Source of the DNA: JBOHTO01 sp050733695
GTDB lineage: Bacteria; Gemmatimonadota; Gemmatimonadetes; Gemmatimonadales; Gemmatimonadaceae
DNA length: 8,987 bases
Direction: 5' to 3'
NCBI GenBank assembly: GCA_050733695.1
Contig: JBOHTO010000192.1
Span: forward strand, 1 to 8,987
In this document: piece after piece, positions 1 to 5,707 of the stretch
Position numbering within the stretch: the first letter of the stretch is position 1
Layout: the number at the start of each line of letters is the position of its first letter
Translations under genes and position numbers: made by a program
The notes under the pieces: model-generated
Told to the model about the DNA's origin: nothing
Seen by the model: only the letters and a program-made list of their open reading frames with translations
The model's database searches: none

Positions 1-26
1 GCCACCACCGCCACCACCGCCACCAC
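1..26 (-). repeat. 9-bp tandem repeat encoding polyglycine
   Basis: The unit gccaccacc (plus strand) occurs almost three times in a row, reading GGT GGT GGC on the coding strand. It encodes eight glycines of the S5 leader and reaches the window edge, so its full length is unknown. Such repeats can change length by replication slippage while keeping frame. Confidence 0.8.
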
Positions 27-141
27 GTTCCTGGGGTGGTGCCTGCGTCGCCGGTGCCGTCGCTCCGGCACCAGTCGAAGCGCCAGTCGAAGCGCCGGTC
101 GAAGCACCCGTGTCTGGTCCCGTGCTCTCTCTATCTGCCAT
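1..141 (-). CDS. rpsE: 30S ribosomal protein S5, N-terminal fragment
   Basis: Only the first 47 codons are in the window; the gene runs off the left edge. The ATG lies 2 nt after the rplR stop, with a GGAG about 8 nt upstream inside the end of rplR. Identity as S5, the small-subunit protein involved in decoding accuracy and spectinomycin response, rests on its place directly after rplR in spc gene order. The visible residues are not S5 core sequence. They begin MADRESTGPDTG, continue as three near-identical Ala-Ser-Thr-Gly units and an Ala/Pro-rich stretch, then PPQER and at least eight consecutive glycines. S5 proteins usually reach their conserved double-stranded RNA-binding domain within 10 to 30 residues, so this is a long low-complexity leader. 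The dsRNA-binding domain is outside the window and unchecked. A different gene with a Gly-rich start cannot be formally excluded. Confidence 0.82.
   Translation of the reverse strand, partial: MADRESTGPDTGASTGASTGASTGAGATAPATQAPPQERGGGGGGGG
71..106 (-). repeat. 12-bp tandem repeat, three copies, in the S5 leader
   Basis: On the plus strand ccagtcgaagcg appears at 71-82 and 83-94, followed by ccggtcgaagca at 95-106, which differs at two positions. The unit is a multiple of three, so each copy adds one Ala-Ser-Thr-Gly tetrapeptide to the start of S5 without shifting frame. This looks like recent in-frame expansion inside an essential gene. Confidence 0.9.
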
Positions 142-143
142 GT

Positions 144-500
144 TCAGAACTCCAGCCCACCCTCGCGGGCGCCGTCGGCCACCGCCTTCACGCGGCCGTG
201 ATACCTGTACCCTGCGCGGTCGAAGACAACCCGCGTGATCCCCATCTCCTTCGCCTTGGCGGCGAGCCTCTTGCCGACCTCGGCCGACTTCTCCGTCTTC
301 TTCCCCTCGAGCGACTGATCGGAGACAGTCATCAGTGTCCTGTTCCTGTCGTCGTCCACGAGCTGTGCGTAGATATGCTTGAGCGAACGGTGGACGACGA
401 GCCGCGGACGCTCCCCGCTACCTTCCACCTTCTTTCTTACACGGAGGTGCCGGCGATAGCGACGTTCCGCCCTGGTCTTCGGATTCCGGATCTTGCGCAT
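144..500 (-). CDS. rplR: 50S ribosomal protein L18
   Basis: L18 binds 5S rRNA with L5 and helps anchor it in the central protuberance of the large subunit. The 118-residue product has the normal family length. It starts with a strongly basic segment (RKIRNPKTRAERRYRRHLRVRK), followed by the typical RPRLVVHRSLKHIYAQLVDD strand-turn region and the ending RVVFDRAGYRYHGRVKAVADGAREGGLEF, where the GYRYHGRVKA stretch is the usual L18 C-terminal signature. The ATG shares one base with the rplF stop (TAATG), which suggests translational coupling. The stop is TGA, 2 nt before rpsE. Nothing unusual in the product. Confidence 0.97.
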   Translation of the reverse strand: MRKIRNPKTRAERRYRRHLRVRKKVEGSGERPRLVVHRSLKHIYAQLVDDDRNRTLMTVSDQSLEGKKTEKSAEVGKRLAAKAKEMGITRVVFDRAGYRYHGRVKAVADGAREGGLEF

Positions 501-1039
501 TACTTGCCCCCCGCCTTGCCGGCTTTGCGACGCACCTGCTCGCCAACGTACTTGATACCCTTGCCCTTGTAGGGTTCGGGCGGGCGCAACCCGCGGATCT
601 CGGCCGCTACCTGGCCCACGACCTCCTTGTCCGCGCCATCGACGACGATCTGCGTCGGCTGAGGTGCTGTCAGCTTGATCCCCTTCGGCGCCGTGTACTT
701 GATGGGGTGCGAGAAGCCGAGCGCGAGCTGCAGCCCATAGGGTCGCGTCTCCGCCTTGTACCCGACTCCGATGATGTCGAGCTGCTTCTGAAAGCCACGC
801 GTGACACCTTCCACCATGTTCGCTACCAGCGTCCGACTCAGGCCGTGCAGCGCGCGGTGGCGCGGCTCATCGCTCGGGCGGCTCACCAGCAGCTCATCGT
901 TCTCAATGGCGACCTTCATTTCCCGGTGCAGCGTGCGCTGGAGCTCTCCCTTCGGCCCTTTCACCTTCACCAGGTTCTTCTCGACGGTCACGGTCACGCC
1001 CTTGGGGACCACGACTGGCCTCTTTCCGATTCGCGACAT
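500..1039 (-). CDS. rplF: 50S ribosomal protein L6
   Basis: L6 sits near the factor-binding side of the large subunit and contacts 23S rRNA helix 97 and the sarcin-ricin loop region. The 179-residue length is standard. The two related halves are visible: an N-terminal half starting MSRIGKRPVVVPKGV and a C-terminal half with QKQLDIIGVGYKAE around residues 84-97. The family signature PEPYKGKGIKY lies at residues 154-164. A GGGAGG lies about 4 nt before the ATG, a slightly short spacing. The gene starts 12 nt after rpsH and ends TAA, overlapping the rplR ATG by one base. Confidence 0.98.
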   Translation of the reverse strand: MSRIGKRPVVVPKGVTVTVEKNLVKVKGPKGELQRTLHREMKVAIENDELLVSRPSDEPRHRALHGLSRTLVANMVEGVTRGFQKQLDIIGVGYKAETRPYGLQLALGFSHPIKYTAPKGIKLTAPQPTQIVVDGADKEVVGQVAAEIRGLRPPEPYKGKGIKYVGEQVRRKAGKAGGK

Positions 1040-1051
1040 GTGGCCTCCCGC

Positions 1052-1462
1052 CTACCAGACGACGGCGAGCAGTTCGCCGCCGGTGCGCGCCTGCCGGGCC
1101 TGACGGTCCGTCATCAACCCCTGTGACGTGCTGAGGATGGCAACGCCCAGGCCATTGCGAATGCGCGGAATCTCCGAGACCCCCACATACTTGCGCAGCC
1201 CGGGTGTGGACACGCGCTTGAGTTCGCGAATGACCGGTTGCCCGCCCTGCGCGTAGCGCAGCACGACTCTCAACGTCGTGCGCCCCGTGCCCGGCTTCTC
1301 CGAGTCGAGGGTGCGGTAGTCCTGGATGAAGTTGCTCTCCTTGAGGACCCGCGCGATTTCGATCTTCAGTTTCGACGACGGCATGTCCACGCGACGGTGC
1401 TTCGATCCGCAGGCATTGCGGATCCGCGTGAGCATGTCGGCGACCGGATCAGTCATGCTCAT
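1052..1462 (-). CDS. rpsH: 30S ribosomal protein S8
   Basis: S8 is a primary binder of 16S rRNA helix 21, and in Escherichia coli it represses spc translation by binding the mRNA near rplE. The 136-residue product has the family start TDPVADMLTRIRNA and the C-terminal signature STSQGLMTDRQAR at residues 111-123. Two starts are possible, Met1 or Met3. Met1 is preferred because purine-rich TAGGAGAGAGAAGAG lies directly upstream, and many S8 proteins start with two extra residues before MTDP. The gene follows the longest spacer in the window (97 nt after rpsN). The stop is TAG. Confidence 0.98.
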   Translation of the reverse strand: MSMTDPVADMLTRIRNACGSKHRRVDMPSSKLKIEIARVLKESNFIQDYRTLDSEKPGTGRTTLRVVLRYAQGGQPVIRELKRVSTPGLRKYVGVSEIPRIRNGLGVAILSTSQGLMTDRQARQARTGGELLAVVW

Positions 1463-1559
1463 ATGCTCTTCTCTCTCCTATCGTATCCCGCCGGGACGTG
1501 TAGGAATGGAAAGGGTGACAGCGAAACAGCGTCATCCCCAGGCTGGCGCAGGCGACGGC
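1463..1559 (-). other. 97-nt rpsN-rpsH spacer
   Basis: This is the largest gap between genes here. On the coding strand it holds a short imperfect direct repeat (CGCTGTTTCGCTGT), a small GC hairpin TCCC-GGC-GGGA, and the purine-rich ribosome-binding stretch before rpsH. A TACGAT hexamer resembles a -10 box but no good -35 box is at the right distance. There is no U-tract that would make a terminator. I see no gene in it. Confidence 0.6.
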
Positions 1560-1745
1560 TCACCAGCTCGCCTTGCGCACGCCGGGTACGAATCCGTTGA
1601 GCGAGAGCTCGCGGAAACATATCCGGCACACGCCGAACTTGCGCAGGAATGCGCGCGAGCGCCCGCATCGCTGACAGCGATTGTGCTGCCGGACTGCGAA
1701 CTTCGGCTTGCGCCTGGACTTCTCGATCATGGCCTTTCGAGCCAT
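1560..1745 (-). CDS. rpsN: 30S ribosomal protein S14, zinc-binding (type Z)
   Basis: S14 joins the 30S head late in assembly next to S3 and S10. The 61-residue protein is the short zinc form. Cys24 and Cys27 (CQRC) and Cys40 and Cys43 (CRIC) form the four-cysteine zinc site, and the C-terminus GFVPGVRKASW is the classic short-S14 ending. The start MARKAMIEKS is typical. The ribosome-binding site is weak (AGAG in a 12-nt spacer after rplE), so coupling to rplE translation is plausible. The type-Z form makes the protein zinc-dependent. Bacteria with a zinc-free paralogue usually encode it elsewhere. The stop is TGA. Confidence 0.98.
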   Translation of the reverse strand: MARKAMIEKSRRKPKFAVRQHNRCQRCGRSRAFLRKFGVCRICFRELSLNGFVPGVRKASW

Positions 1746-1757
1746 AAGATACGCTCT

Positions 1758-2483
1758 CTATCCCTGGGTCTGTGCATGCACGGGACTGGAGTCCCCTGCC
1801 TGGACGATCACCGGCTTGTCATCCGCTCGGAACGGCATGCCGAGCTCCCTGAGGAGCGCGAAGGCCTGGTCGTCCCTGTTCGTCGTTGTGACGAAGGTGA
1901 CGTCCATGCCATGGATCTGCTCGACCAGATCGTAGTTGATCTCCGGGAAGATCATCTGCTCCTTGACGCCGAGCGAGTAGTTGCCACGCCCGTCGAAGGC
2001 GCGCGTGTTGAGCCCGCGGAAGTCGCGGATGCGCGGGATCGCCACGGAGATGAAGCGGTCGAGAAACTCCCACATCCGGGCACCGCGCAGCGTGACGGCC
2101 GCGCCGATCTCCTGCCCCTGGCGCAGCCCGAAGTTCGCGATCGATTTCCTGGCGCGCCTGCGCACAGGGCGCTGCCCCGTGATTATTCCCAGCTCGTTCA
2201 CGACCGCGTCCAGCGCCTTCGGCTGCTTGATCGCCTCGCCCATGCCCACGTTGATCACGATCTTCTCGAGCGTCGGTATCTCGTGCGCGTTGCGCAGCCC
2301 GAACTGCGACTGCAGCTTCGGCCGAACCGTTTCGCGATAGTAGGCCTTGAGGCGCGGGGCCGGCGCCGGCGTTCCGACACCGGCGTGCTCCGCCGGCACC
2401 GGCGCTGCCTGGGCGCCGCCCTTCCCTTTCTTCCTTTCCTTCTTTTCTTCCGACCTATCCTGGGTCTTCTCTTTCGTCGCCAT
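1758..2483 (-). CDS. rplE: 50S ribosomal protein L5 with N-terminal extension
   Basis: L5 binds 5S rRNA and contacts the P-site tRNA and S13 across the intersubunit bridge. The core spans about residues 44-222 and shows LKAYYRETVRPKL, LEKIVINVGMGEA (72-84), ITGQRPVRRRARKSIANF and the late GMDVTFVTT segment. The product has 241 residues, against about 180 for the family. Residues 1-43 are extra: a Lys/Glu-rich stretch (EKTQDRSEEKKERKKGKGG), then an Ala/Pro-rich linker. About 18 residues at the C-terminus also extend past the usual end. The ATG at 2483 is supported by GAGG about 8 nt upstream. A GTG at codon 29 exists but has no good ribosome-binding site, and no ATG lies at the core start, so the extension is probably translated. 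The stop is TAG. Confidence 0.96.
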   Translation of the reverse strand: MATKEKTQDRSEEKKERKKGKGGAQAAPVPAEHAGVGTPAPAPRLKAYYRETVRPKLQSQFGLRNAHEIPTLEKIVINVGMGEAIKQPKALDAVVNELGIITGQRPVRRRARKSIANFGLRQGQEIGAAVTLRGARMWEFLDRFISVAIPRIRDFRGLNTRAFDGRGNYSLGVKEQMIFPEINYDLVEQIHGMDVTFVTTTNRDDQAFALLRELGMPFRADDKPVIVQAGDSSPVHAQTQG

Positions 2484-2498
2484 CTCTCAGTCCTCGGT

Positions 2499-2897
2499 TC
2501 AGCGAACCCGCGGGATCGCGTCCCCGCTCCTGGTGCTTATGCGCTCCTTTGTGCCGTCCGCATCGATCCGCGCGCGCACGCGGGTCGGCTCACCCGACTT
2601 CGGGTCGAGCAGCATGACGTTGGACACATGCAGCGGAGCCGGAAAGTCTATGATTCCGCTCTGCTCGTCGGCCCGTCGCGCCTTTCTGTGGCGCTTCACG
2701 ACGTTCACGCCCTCGATGACCACGCGCCCCGTCTTCGGGTGTACCCGGATCACCTTGCCTTCCTTTCCCTTCTCGTTCCCGCGCATCACCCGGACCGTAT
2801 CGCCCTTTGCGACCGGCATCTTCATGCGCATGGCATTCACGATGTGCCGCGTGCGGTTCTTCTCGCCCCGCGTCTTGCGATGCGTCAGCACTCGCAT
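2499..2897 (-). CDS. rplX: 50S ribosomal protein L24 with basic N-terminal extension
   Basis: L24 is an assembly initiator for the large subunit and lies near the tunnel exit. The KOW RNA-binding motif is visible in VAKGDTVRVMRGNEKGKEG (from about residue 29) and is followed by VIEGVNVVKRH. The product is 132 residues from the first ATG. The usual family start would correspond to Met23 (MRMKMPVAKGD), giving 110 residues. The first ATG is chosen because a GGAGGT lies exactly 8 nt before it, whereas Met23 has no purine-rich stretch upstream. The extra segment MRVLTHRKTRGEKNRTRHI is strongly basic. The ATG is one base after the rplN stop (TAACATG). The stop is TGA. Confidence 0.96.
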   Translation of the reverse strand: MRVLTHRKTRGEKNRTRHIVNAMRMKMPVAKGDTVRVMRGNEKGKEGKVIRVHPKTGRVVIEGVNVVKRHRKARRADEQSGIIDFPAPLHVSNVMLLDPKSGEPTRVRARIDADGTKERISTRSGDAIPRVR

Positions 2898-2898
2898 G

Positions 2899-3267
2899 TT
2901 ACAGCACCTCCGGCGCGAGCGAGACGATCTTCATGTACCGCTTCTCGCGCAGCTCACGGGCAACCGGTCCGAAGATGCGTGTAGCCCTCGGCTCCCCCGT
3001 CTCGTTGATTATGACGACGGCATTCTCGTCGAACCGGATGTAGCTCCCGTCCTTGCGCCGCGTCTCCTTTGCCGTGCGCACGACAACCGCGCGCGCGACC
3101 TCGGACTTCTTCACCGTTCCGTTGGGCAGTGCATCCTTGACAGTGACGATCACCACGTCACCCAGCCCGGCGTAGCGCCGCCGGGTGCCGCCGAGTACGC
3201 GAATCACCAGCGCTTTCTTCGCACCCGAATTGTCGGCGACCTTAACCACCGATTCCTGCTGGATCAT
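2899..3267 (-). CDS. rplN: 50S ribosomal protein L14
   Basis: L14 forms part of the subunit interface, contacts 16S helix 14, and is the site where the silencing factor RsfS binds in other bacteria. The 122-residue length is exactly standard. It begins MIQQESVVKVADNSGAKKA (DNSGAK at 12-17) and contains RRYAGLGDVVIVTVKDA, RKDGSYIRFDENAVVIIN and the ending FGPVARELREKRYMKIVSLAPEVL, all family hallmarks. GGGAG lies 7 nt before the ATG, in the 12-nt spacer after rpsQ. The stop is TAA. Confidence 0.98.
   Translation of the reverse strand: MIQQESVVKVADNSGAKKALVIRVLGGTRRRYAGLGDVVIVTVKDALPNGTVKKSEVARAVVVRTAKETRRKDGSYIRFDENAVVIINETGEPRATRIFGPVARELREKRYMKIVSLAPEVL
2906..2911 (-). promoter_or_regulatory. 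Shine-Dalgarno site of rplX
   Basis: GGAGGT on the minus strand lies inside the last codons of rplN, 8 nt before the ATG at 2897. It is a near-perfect anti-16S match and is what decides the longer L24 start over the internal Met23. Confidence 0.85.
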
Positions 3268-3279
3268 GGCGGGTCTCCC

Positions 3280-3564
3280 TTAGCGCGCGCGTTCGACTAT
3301 CTCGACCACACGCCACCGCTTGTCCTTTGACAGCGGCCGGGTCTCCATGATGCGCACGGTGTCGCCGGCCTTCGCCGAGTTCTCCGCATCGTGCGCCTTA
3401 ATCCGCTTGGTGCGCGTCACCATCTTCCCGTATACCGGGTGAGGCACCCGCCGCTCCAGAGCGACCACAACCGTCTTCTGCATCCTGTCGCTCACGACCA
3501 GCCCGACGCGGGTCTTTCGCCCCGCGCGCGGTGTCGCACCCGTCTGCTGATTCAGTTCAGCCAT
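3280..3564 (-). CDS. rpsQ: 30S ribosomal protein S17
   Basis: S17 is a primary 16S rRNA-binding protein of the 5' domain with an OB fold. The 94-residue product is close to the usual 80-90. After a short polar N-terminus (MAELNQQTGATPRAGRK), it shows VGLVVSDRMQKTVVVALER, HPVYGKMVTRTKRIKAHD, then GDTVRIMETRPLSKDKRWRV (67-86), which contains the S17 signature. The gene starts 2 nt after the rpmC stop, with GAGGAG about 10 nt upstream. The stop is TAA. Confidence 0.98.
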   Translation of the reverse strand: MAELNQQTGATPRAGRKTRVGLVVSDRMQKTVVVALERRVPHPVYGKMVTRTKRIKAHDAENSAKAGDTVRIMETRPLSKDKRWRVVEIVERAR

Positions 3565-3566
3565 CT

Positions 3567-3861
3567 CTATTTCGCTCCTCGCCGGGCGCTCTTCGCACCG
3601 CGGCTGTCACCCTTGCGGGCGGAAGTTGCCGCCTTGCGCGACTCATCAGCACCGGCCTCGCCTCCAGCGCCGGGACGGCGAACACCGAGCGCACGTTCGC
3701 GCGCGATCGTCTGCAGCCGGGCGATGTCCTTCCTAAGCACGCGCAGCCGGAGCGGATCCTCCAGCGTAGCGGTCGCGCTCCGGAATTTCAGGCGGAAGCG
3801 CTCTTCCTCCAGCTCGCCGATGCGAGCCCTGATCTCCGGATCCGTCATCTCACGGATTTCC

Positions 3862-3872
<11 letters not shown>
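3567..3872 (-). CDS. rpmC: 50S ribosomal protein L29 with basic C-terminal tail
   Basis: L29 lies beside L23 at the nascent-chain exit, where trigger factor and the signal recognition particle dock. Residues 1-63 form the normal two-helix hairpin: LAEEIREMTDPEIRARIGEL, then ERFRLKFRSATATLEDP and RKDIARLQTIARER (47-60), the family signature. Most L29 proteins end near residue 65. This one continues to 101 with a Gly/Ala/Ser/Lys/Arg tail without hydrophobic residues, probably disordered. The ATG at 3872 overlaps the end of rplP by 11 nt and has GAGGAGG at 3882-3888, about 9 nt upstream, so the start is well supported. The stop is TAG. Confidence 0.96.
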
Positions 3873-4290
<418 letters not shown>

Positions 4291-4297
4291 TCCGTCG

Positions 4298-4306
4298 CCC
4301 CCCCTC
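4298..4306 (-). promoter_or_regulatory. Ribosome-binding tract of rplP with G7 run
   Basis: GAGGGGGGG on the minus strand sits 7 nt before the L16 ATG and overlaps the rpsC stop codon. It supports the shorter, family-consistent L16 start. Seven consecutive G residues are a possible slippage site for indel mutation. Confidence 0.7.
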
Positions 4307-4964
4307 AGGAACCGGTCGAGTAGGTCTTGCCGCGTCGATCCTCGACGAGTTCGCCCTTGAAGATCCACACCTTCACACCGATGGTGCCGAAGGTGGTCTT
4401 CGCGGTCGAAGTCGCGTAGTCGATGTCGGCACGCAGCGTATGCAGCGGAACGCGACCCTCATGGTAGCCCTCCACGCGTGCGATCTCCGCTCCGCCAAGT
4501 CGGCCGCCACACTTGATCTTGATTCCGTGAGCGCCCATGCGCATCGAGCTCTGCACGGCCCGCTTCATGGCGCGGCGAAAGGAGATACGCTGGGCGAGCT
4601 GGTGTGCGATGTTGTCGGCGACGAGTTGCGAACTCAGCTCCGGGCGCTTGATCTCCTCGACGTTGATCCCCACATCCTTGCCCGAGAGCTGGGTCAGTTC
4701 ATCGCGCAGCTTGTCCACCTCAGCGCCCTTCTTGCCGATCACCACGCCCGGACGCCCGGTGTGCAGGGTGACGACCACCTTGCCGGGCTTGCGCTCGATC
4801 ACGATGTCGGCGATCGCCGCGTGTCCGAGGCGCGCCTTGAGATAGCGCCGCAGCAGCTCGTCTTCCTTGAGCAGCGCCGGAAAATCACGGTTCGCGTACC
4901 AGCGCGAACGCCACTGCTTCGAGATGCCGAGTCGAAACCCGATCGGATTGGTCTTCTGTCCCAT
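4305..4964 (-). CDS. rpsC: 30S ribosomal protein S3
   Basis: S3 lines the mRNA entry channel with S4 and S5 and contributes to unwinding of mRNA structure. The 219-residue protein starts MGQKTNPIGFRLGI, the standard S3 start. The N-terminal KH domain has its GxxG loop in VIGKKG (75-80). Arg130, Arg131 and Lys134 in FRRAMKRAV correspond to the mRNA-entry residues Arg131, Arg132 and Lys135 of Escherichia coli. The C-terminal domain shows GRLGGAEIAR, GRVPLHTLRADIDY and GVKVWIFKGE. The C-terminus is short, without the acidic or basic tails seen in some phyla. The ATG shares a base with the rplV stop (TAATG), and AGGGG lies 6 nt upstream. The stop is TGA. Confidence 0.98.
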   Translation of the reverse strand: MGQKTNPIGFRLGISKQWRSRWYANRDFPALLKEDELLRRYLKARLGHAAIADIVIERKPGKVVVTLHTGRPGVVIGKKGAEVDKLRDELTQLSGKDVGINVEEIKRPELSSQLVADNIAHQLAQRISFRRAMKRAVQSSMRMGAHGIKIKCGGRLGGAEIARVEGYHEGRVPLHTLRADIDYATSTAKTTFGTIGVKVWIFKGELVEDRRGKTYSTGS

Positions 4965-5329
4965 TAGCGTCCCCTATCCCCCTTTTCGGCCACCACGATC
5001 TCCACGTGGCTTGTCCGCTTGAGCATCGGGGTCGCACGGCCCATCGCAGCCGGCGTGAAGCGCTTGAGCTTCGGCCCCTCGTTGATCACGGCGTACTTCA
5101 CGTACAGCGAATCGACATCCAGCGACTCGTTCGACTCGCGGGCATGGAACTCGGCGTTCGCAACGGCCGACTTCACCACCTTCTCGATCTGCTTCGCGGC
5201 GTGCTTCTTCGAGAACGCCAGCAGCGCGAGCGCCTCGTTCACCGATCTGCCACGAATCTGATCGACGACCAGTCGCATCTTGTACGGCGACTGCCGCGTC
5301 GTCCGCTGAATGGCGCGTGCCTCGGCCAT
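4964..5329 (-). CDS. rplV: 50S ribosomal protein L22
   Basis: L22 touches all 23S rRNA domains, and its long beta-hairpin lines the nascent peptide tunnel near the macrolide site. The 121-residue length is normal. It starts MAEARAIQRTTRQSPYKMRL and includes the helices LLAFSKKHAAKQIEKVVKSA and NAEFHARESN. The tunnel hairpin is the EGPKLKRFTPAAMGRATPML stretch (residues 84-103), followed by the strand KRTSHVEIVV. The gene starts 3 nt after rpsS (TAAGCCATG), with GGAGG about 10 nt upstream in the rpsS tail. The stop is TAA, overlapping rpsC. Confidence 0.98.
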   Translation of the reverse strand: MAEARAIQRTTRQSPYKMRLVVDQIRGRSVNEALALLAFSKKHAAKQIEKVVKSAVANAEFHARESNESLDVDSLYVKYAVINEGPKLKRFTPAAMGRATPMLKRTSHVEIVVAEKGDRGR

Positions 5330-5332
5330 GGC

Positions 5333-5659
5333 TTACCTGCCTCCCCCGCCCCGCTGCGGCGGCGCGCCGCCGGGAGCCGGAACCTTCTTGTCCGCCTTGT
5401 TCGTTCCACTGTGACCACGGAAGAGCCGCGTCGGGGCGAACTCGCCCAGCTTGTGCCCCACCATGTTCTCCGTCACGTAGACGGGAATGAATTTGTTGCC
5501 GTTGTGAACGGCGAAAGTGTGGCCGACGAAGTCGGGAATCACCGTGCTCGCGCGCGACCAGGTCTTTATCACCTTCTTCTCGTTCCGGCTGTTCATCGCC
5601 GCCAGCTTGGCCAGCAGCGACTCATGAACGAACGGGCCCTTCCTGACACTTCTCGCCAT
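5333..5659 (-). CDS. rpsS: 30S ribosomal protein S19 with Gly/Pro C-terminal tail
   Basis: S19 is in the 30S head, paired with S13, and contacts the A-site finger region. Residues 1-87 are the conserved core: MARSVRKGPFVHESLL, IKTWSRASTVIPDFVGHTFA, then VHNGNKFIPVYVTENMVGHK and LGEFAPTRLFRGHSG. The family normally ends near residue 92; this one has 108, with a low-complexity tail VPAPGGAPPQRGGGGR. The ribosome-binding site is weak (AGAGAG about 9 nt upstream) and sits in a 42-nt spacer after rplB. The stop is TAA. Confidence 0.98.
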   Translation of the reverse strand: MARSVRKGPFVHESLLAKLAAMNSRNEKKVIKTWSRASTVIPDFVGHTFAVHNGNKFIPVYVTENMVGHKLGEFAPTRLFRGHSGTNKADKKVPAPGGAPPQRGGGGR

Positions 5660-5683
5660 GTTTAACGACTCTCTGGTCTCAAT

Positions 5684-5707
5684 GTGTCGCTACTGGTGCC
5701 GCTACTG
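5684..5707 (-). repeat. 12-bp tandem duplication across the rplB stop
   Basis: Plus-strand gtgtcgctactg (5684-5695) is followed directly by gtgccgctactg (5696-5707), with 11 of 12 bases identical. On the coding strand it reads CAG TAG CGG CAC CAG TAG CGA CAC, so the last Gln codon and the TAG stop of rplB are duplicated in frame. Confidence 0.85.

Noticed and set aside
1463..1500. Possible internal promoter (TACGAT) before rpsH
   Set aside because: No acceptable -35 hexamer lies 16-18 nt upstream, and promoter consensus for this organism is unknown.
1459..1668. Minus-strand 69-codon frame spanning the rpsN-rpsH gap
   Set aside because: It overlaps rpsN out of frame and the start of rpsH, and its product has Arg-rich shadow-frame composition without a recognisable domain.
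1326..2984. Long plus-strand open frame of 552 codons, and several other plus-strand frames over 100 codons
   Set aside because: They lie antisense to rpsH, rpsN, rplE and rplX, which match conserved families. High GC lowers stop frequency on the opposite strand, and the translations are Arg/Leu/His-rich with no domain I recognise.
4291..4368. Upstream extension of rplP by 26 codons
   Set aside because: It would lie within the rpsC coding end, lacks family similarity and is not preceded by a better ribosome-binding site than the ATG at 4290.
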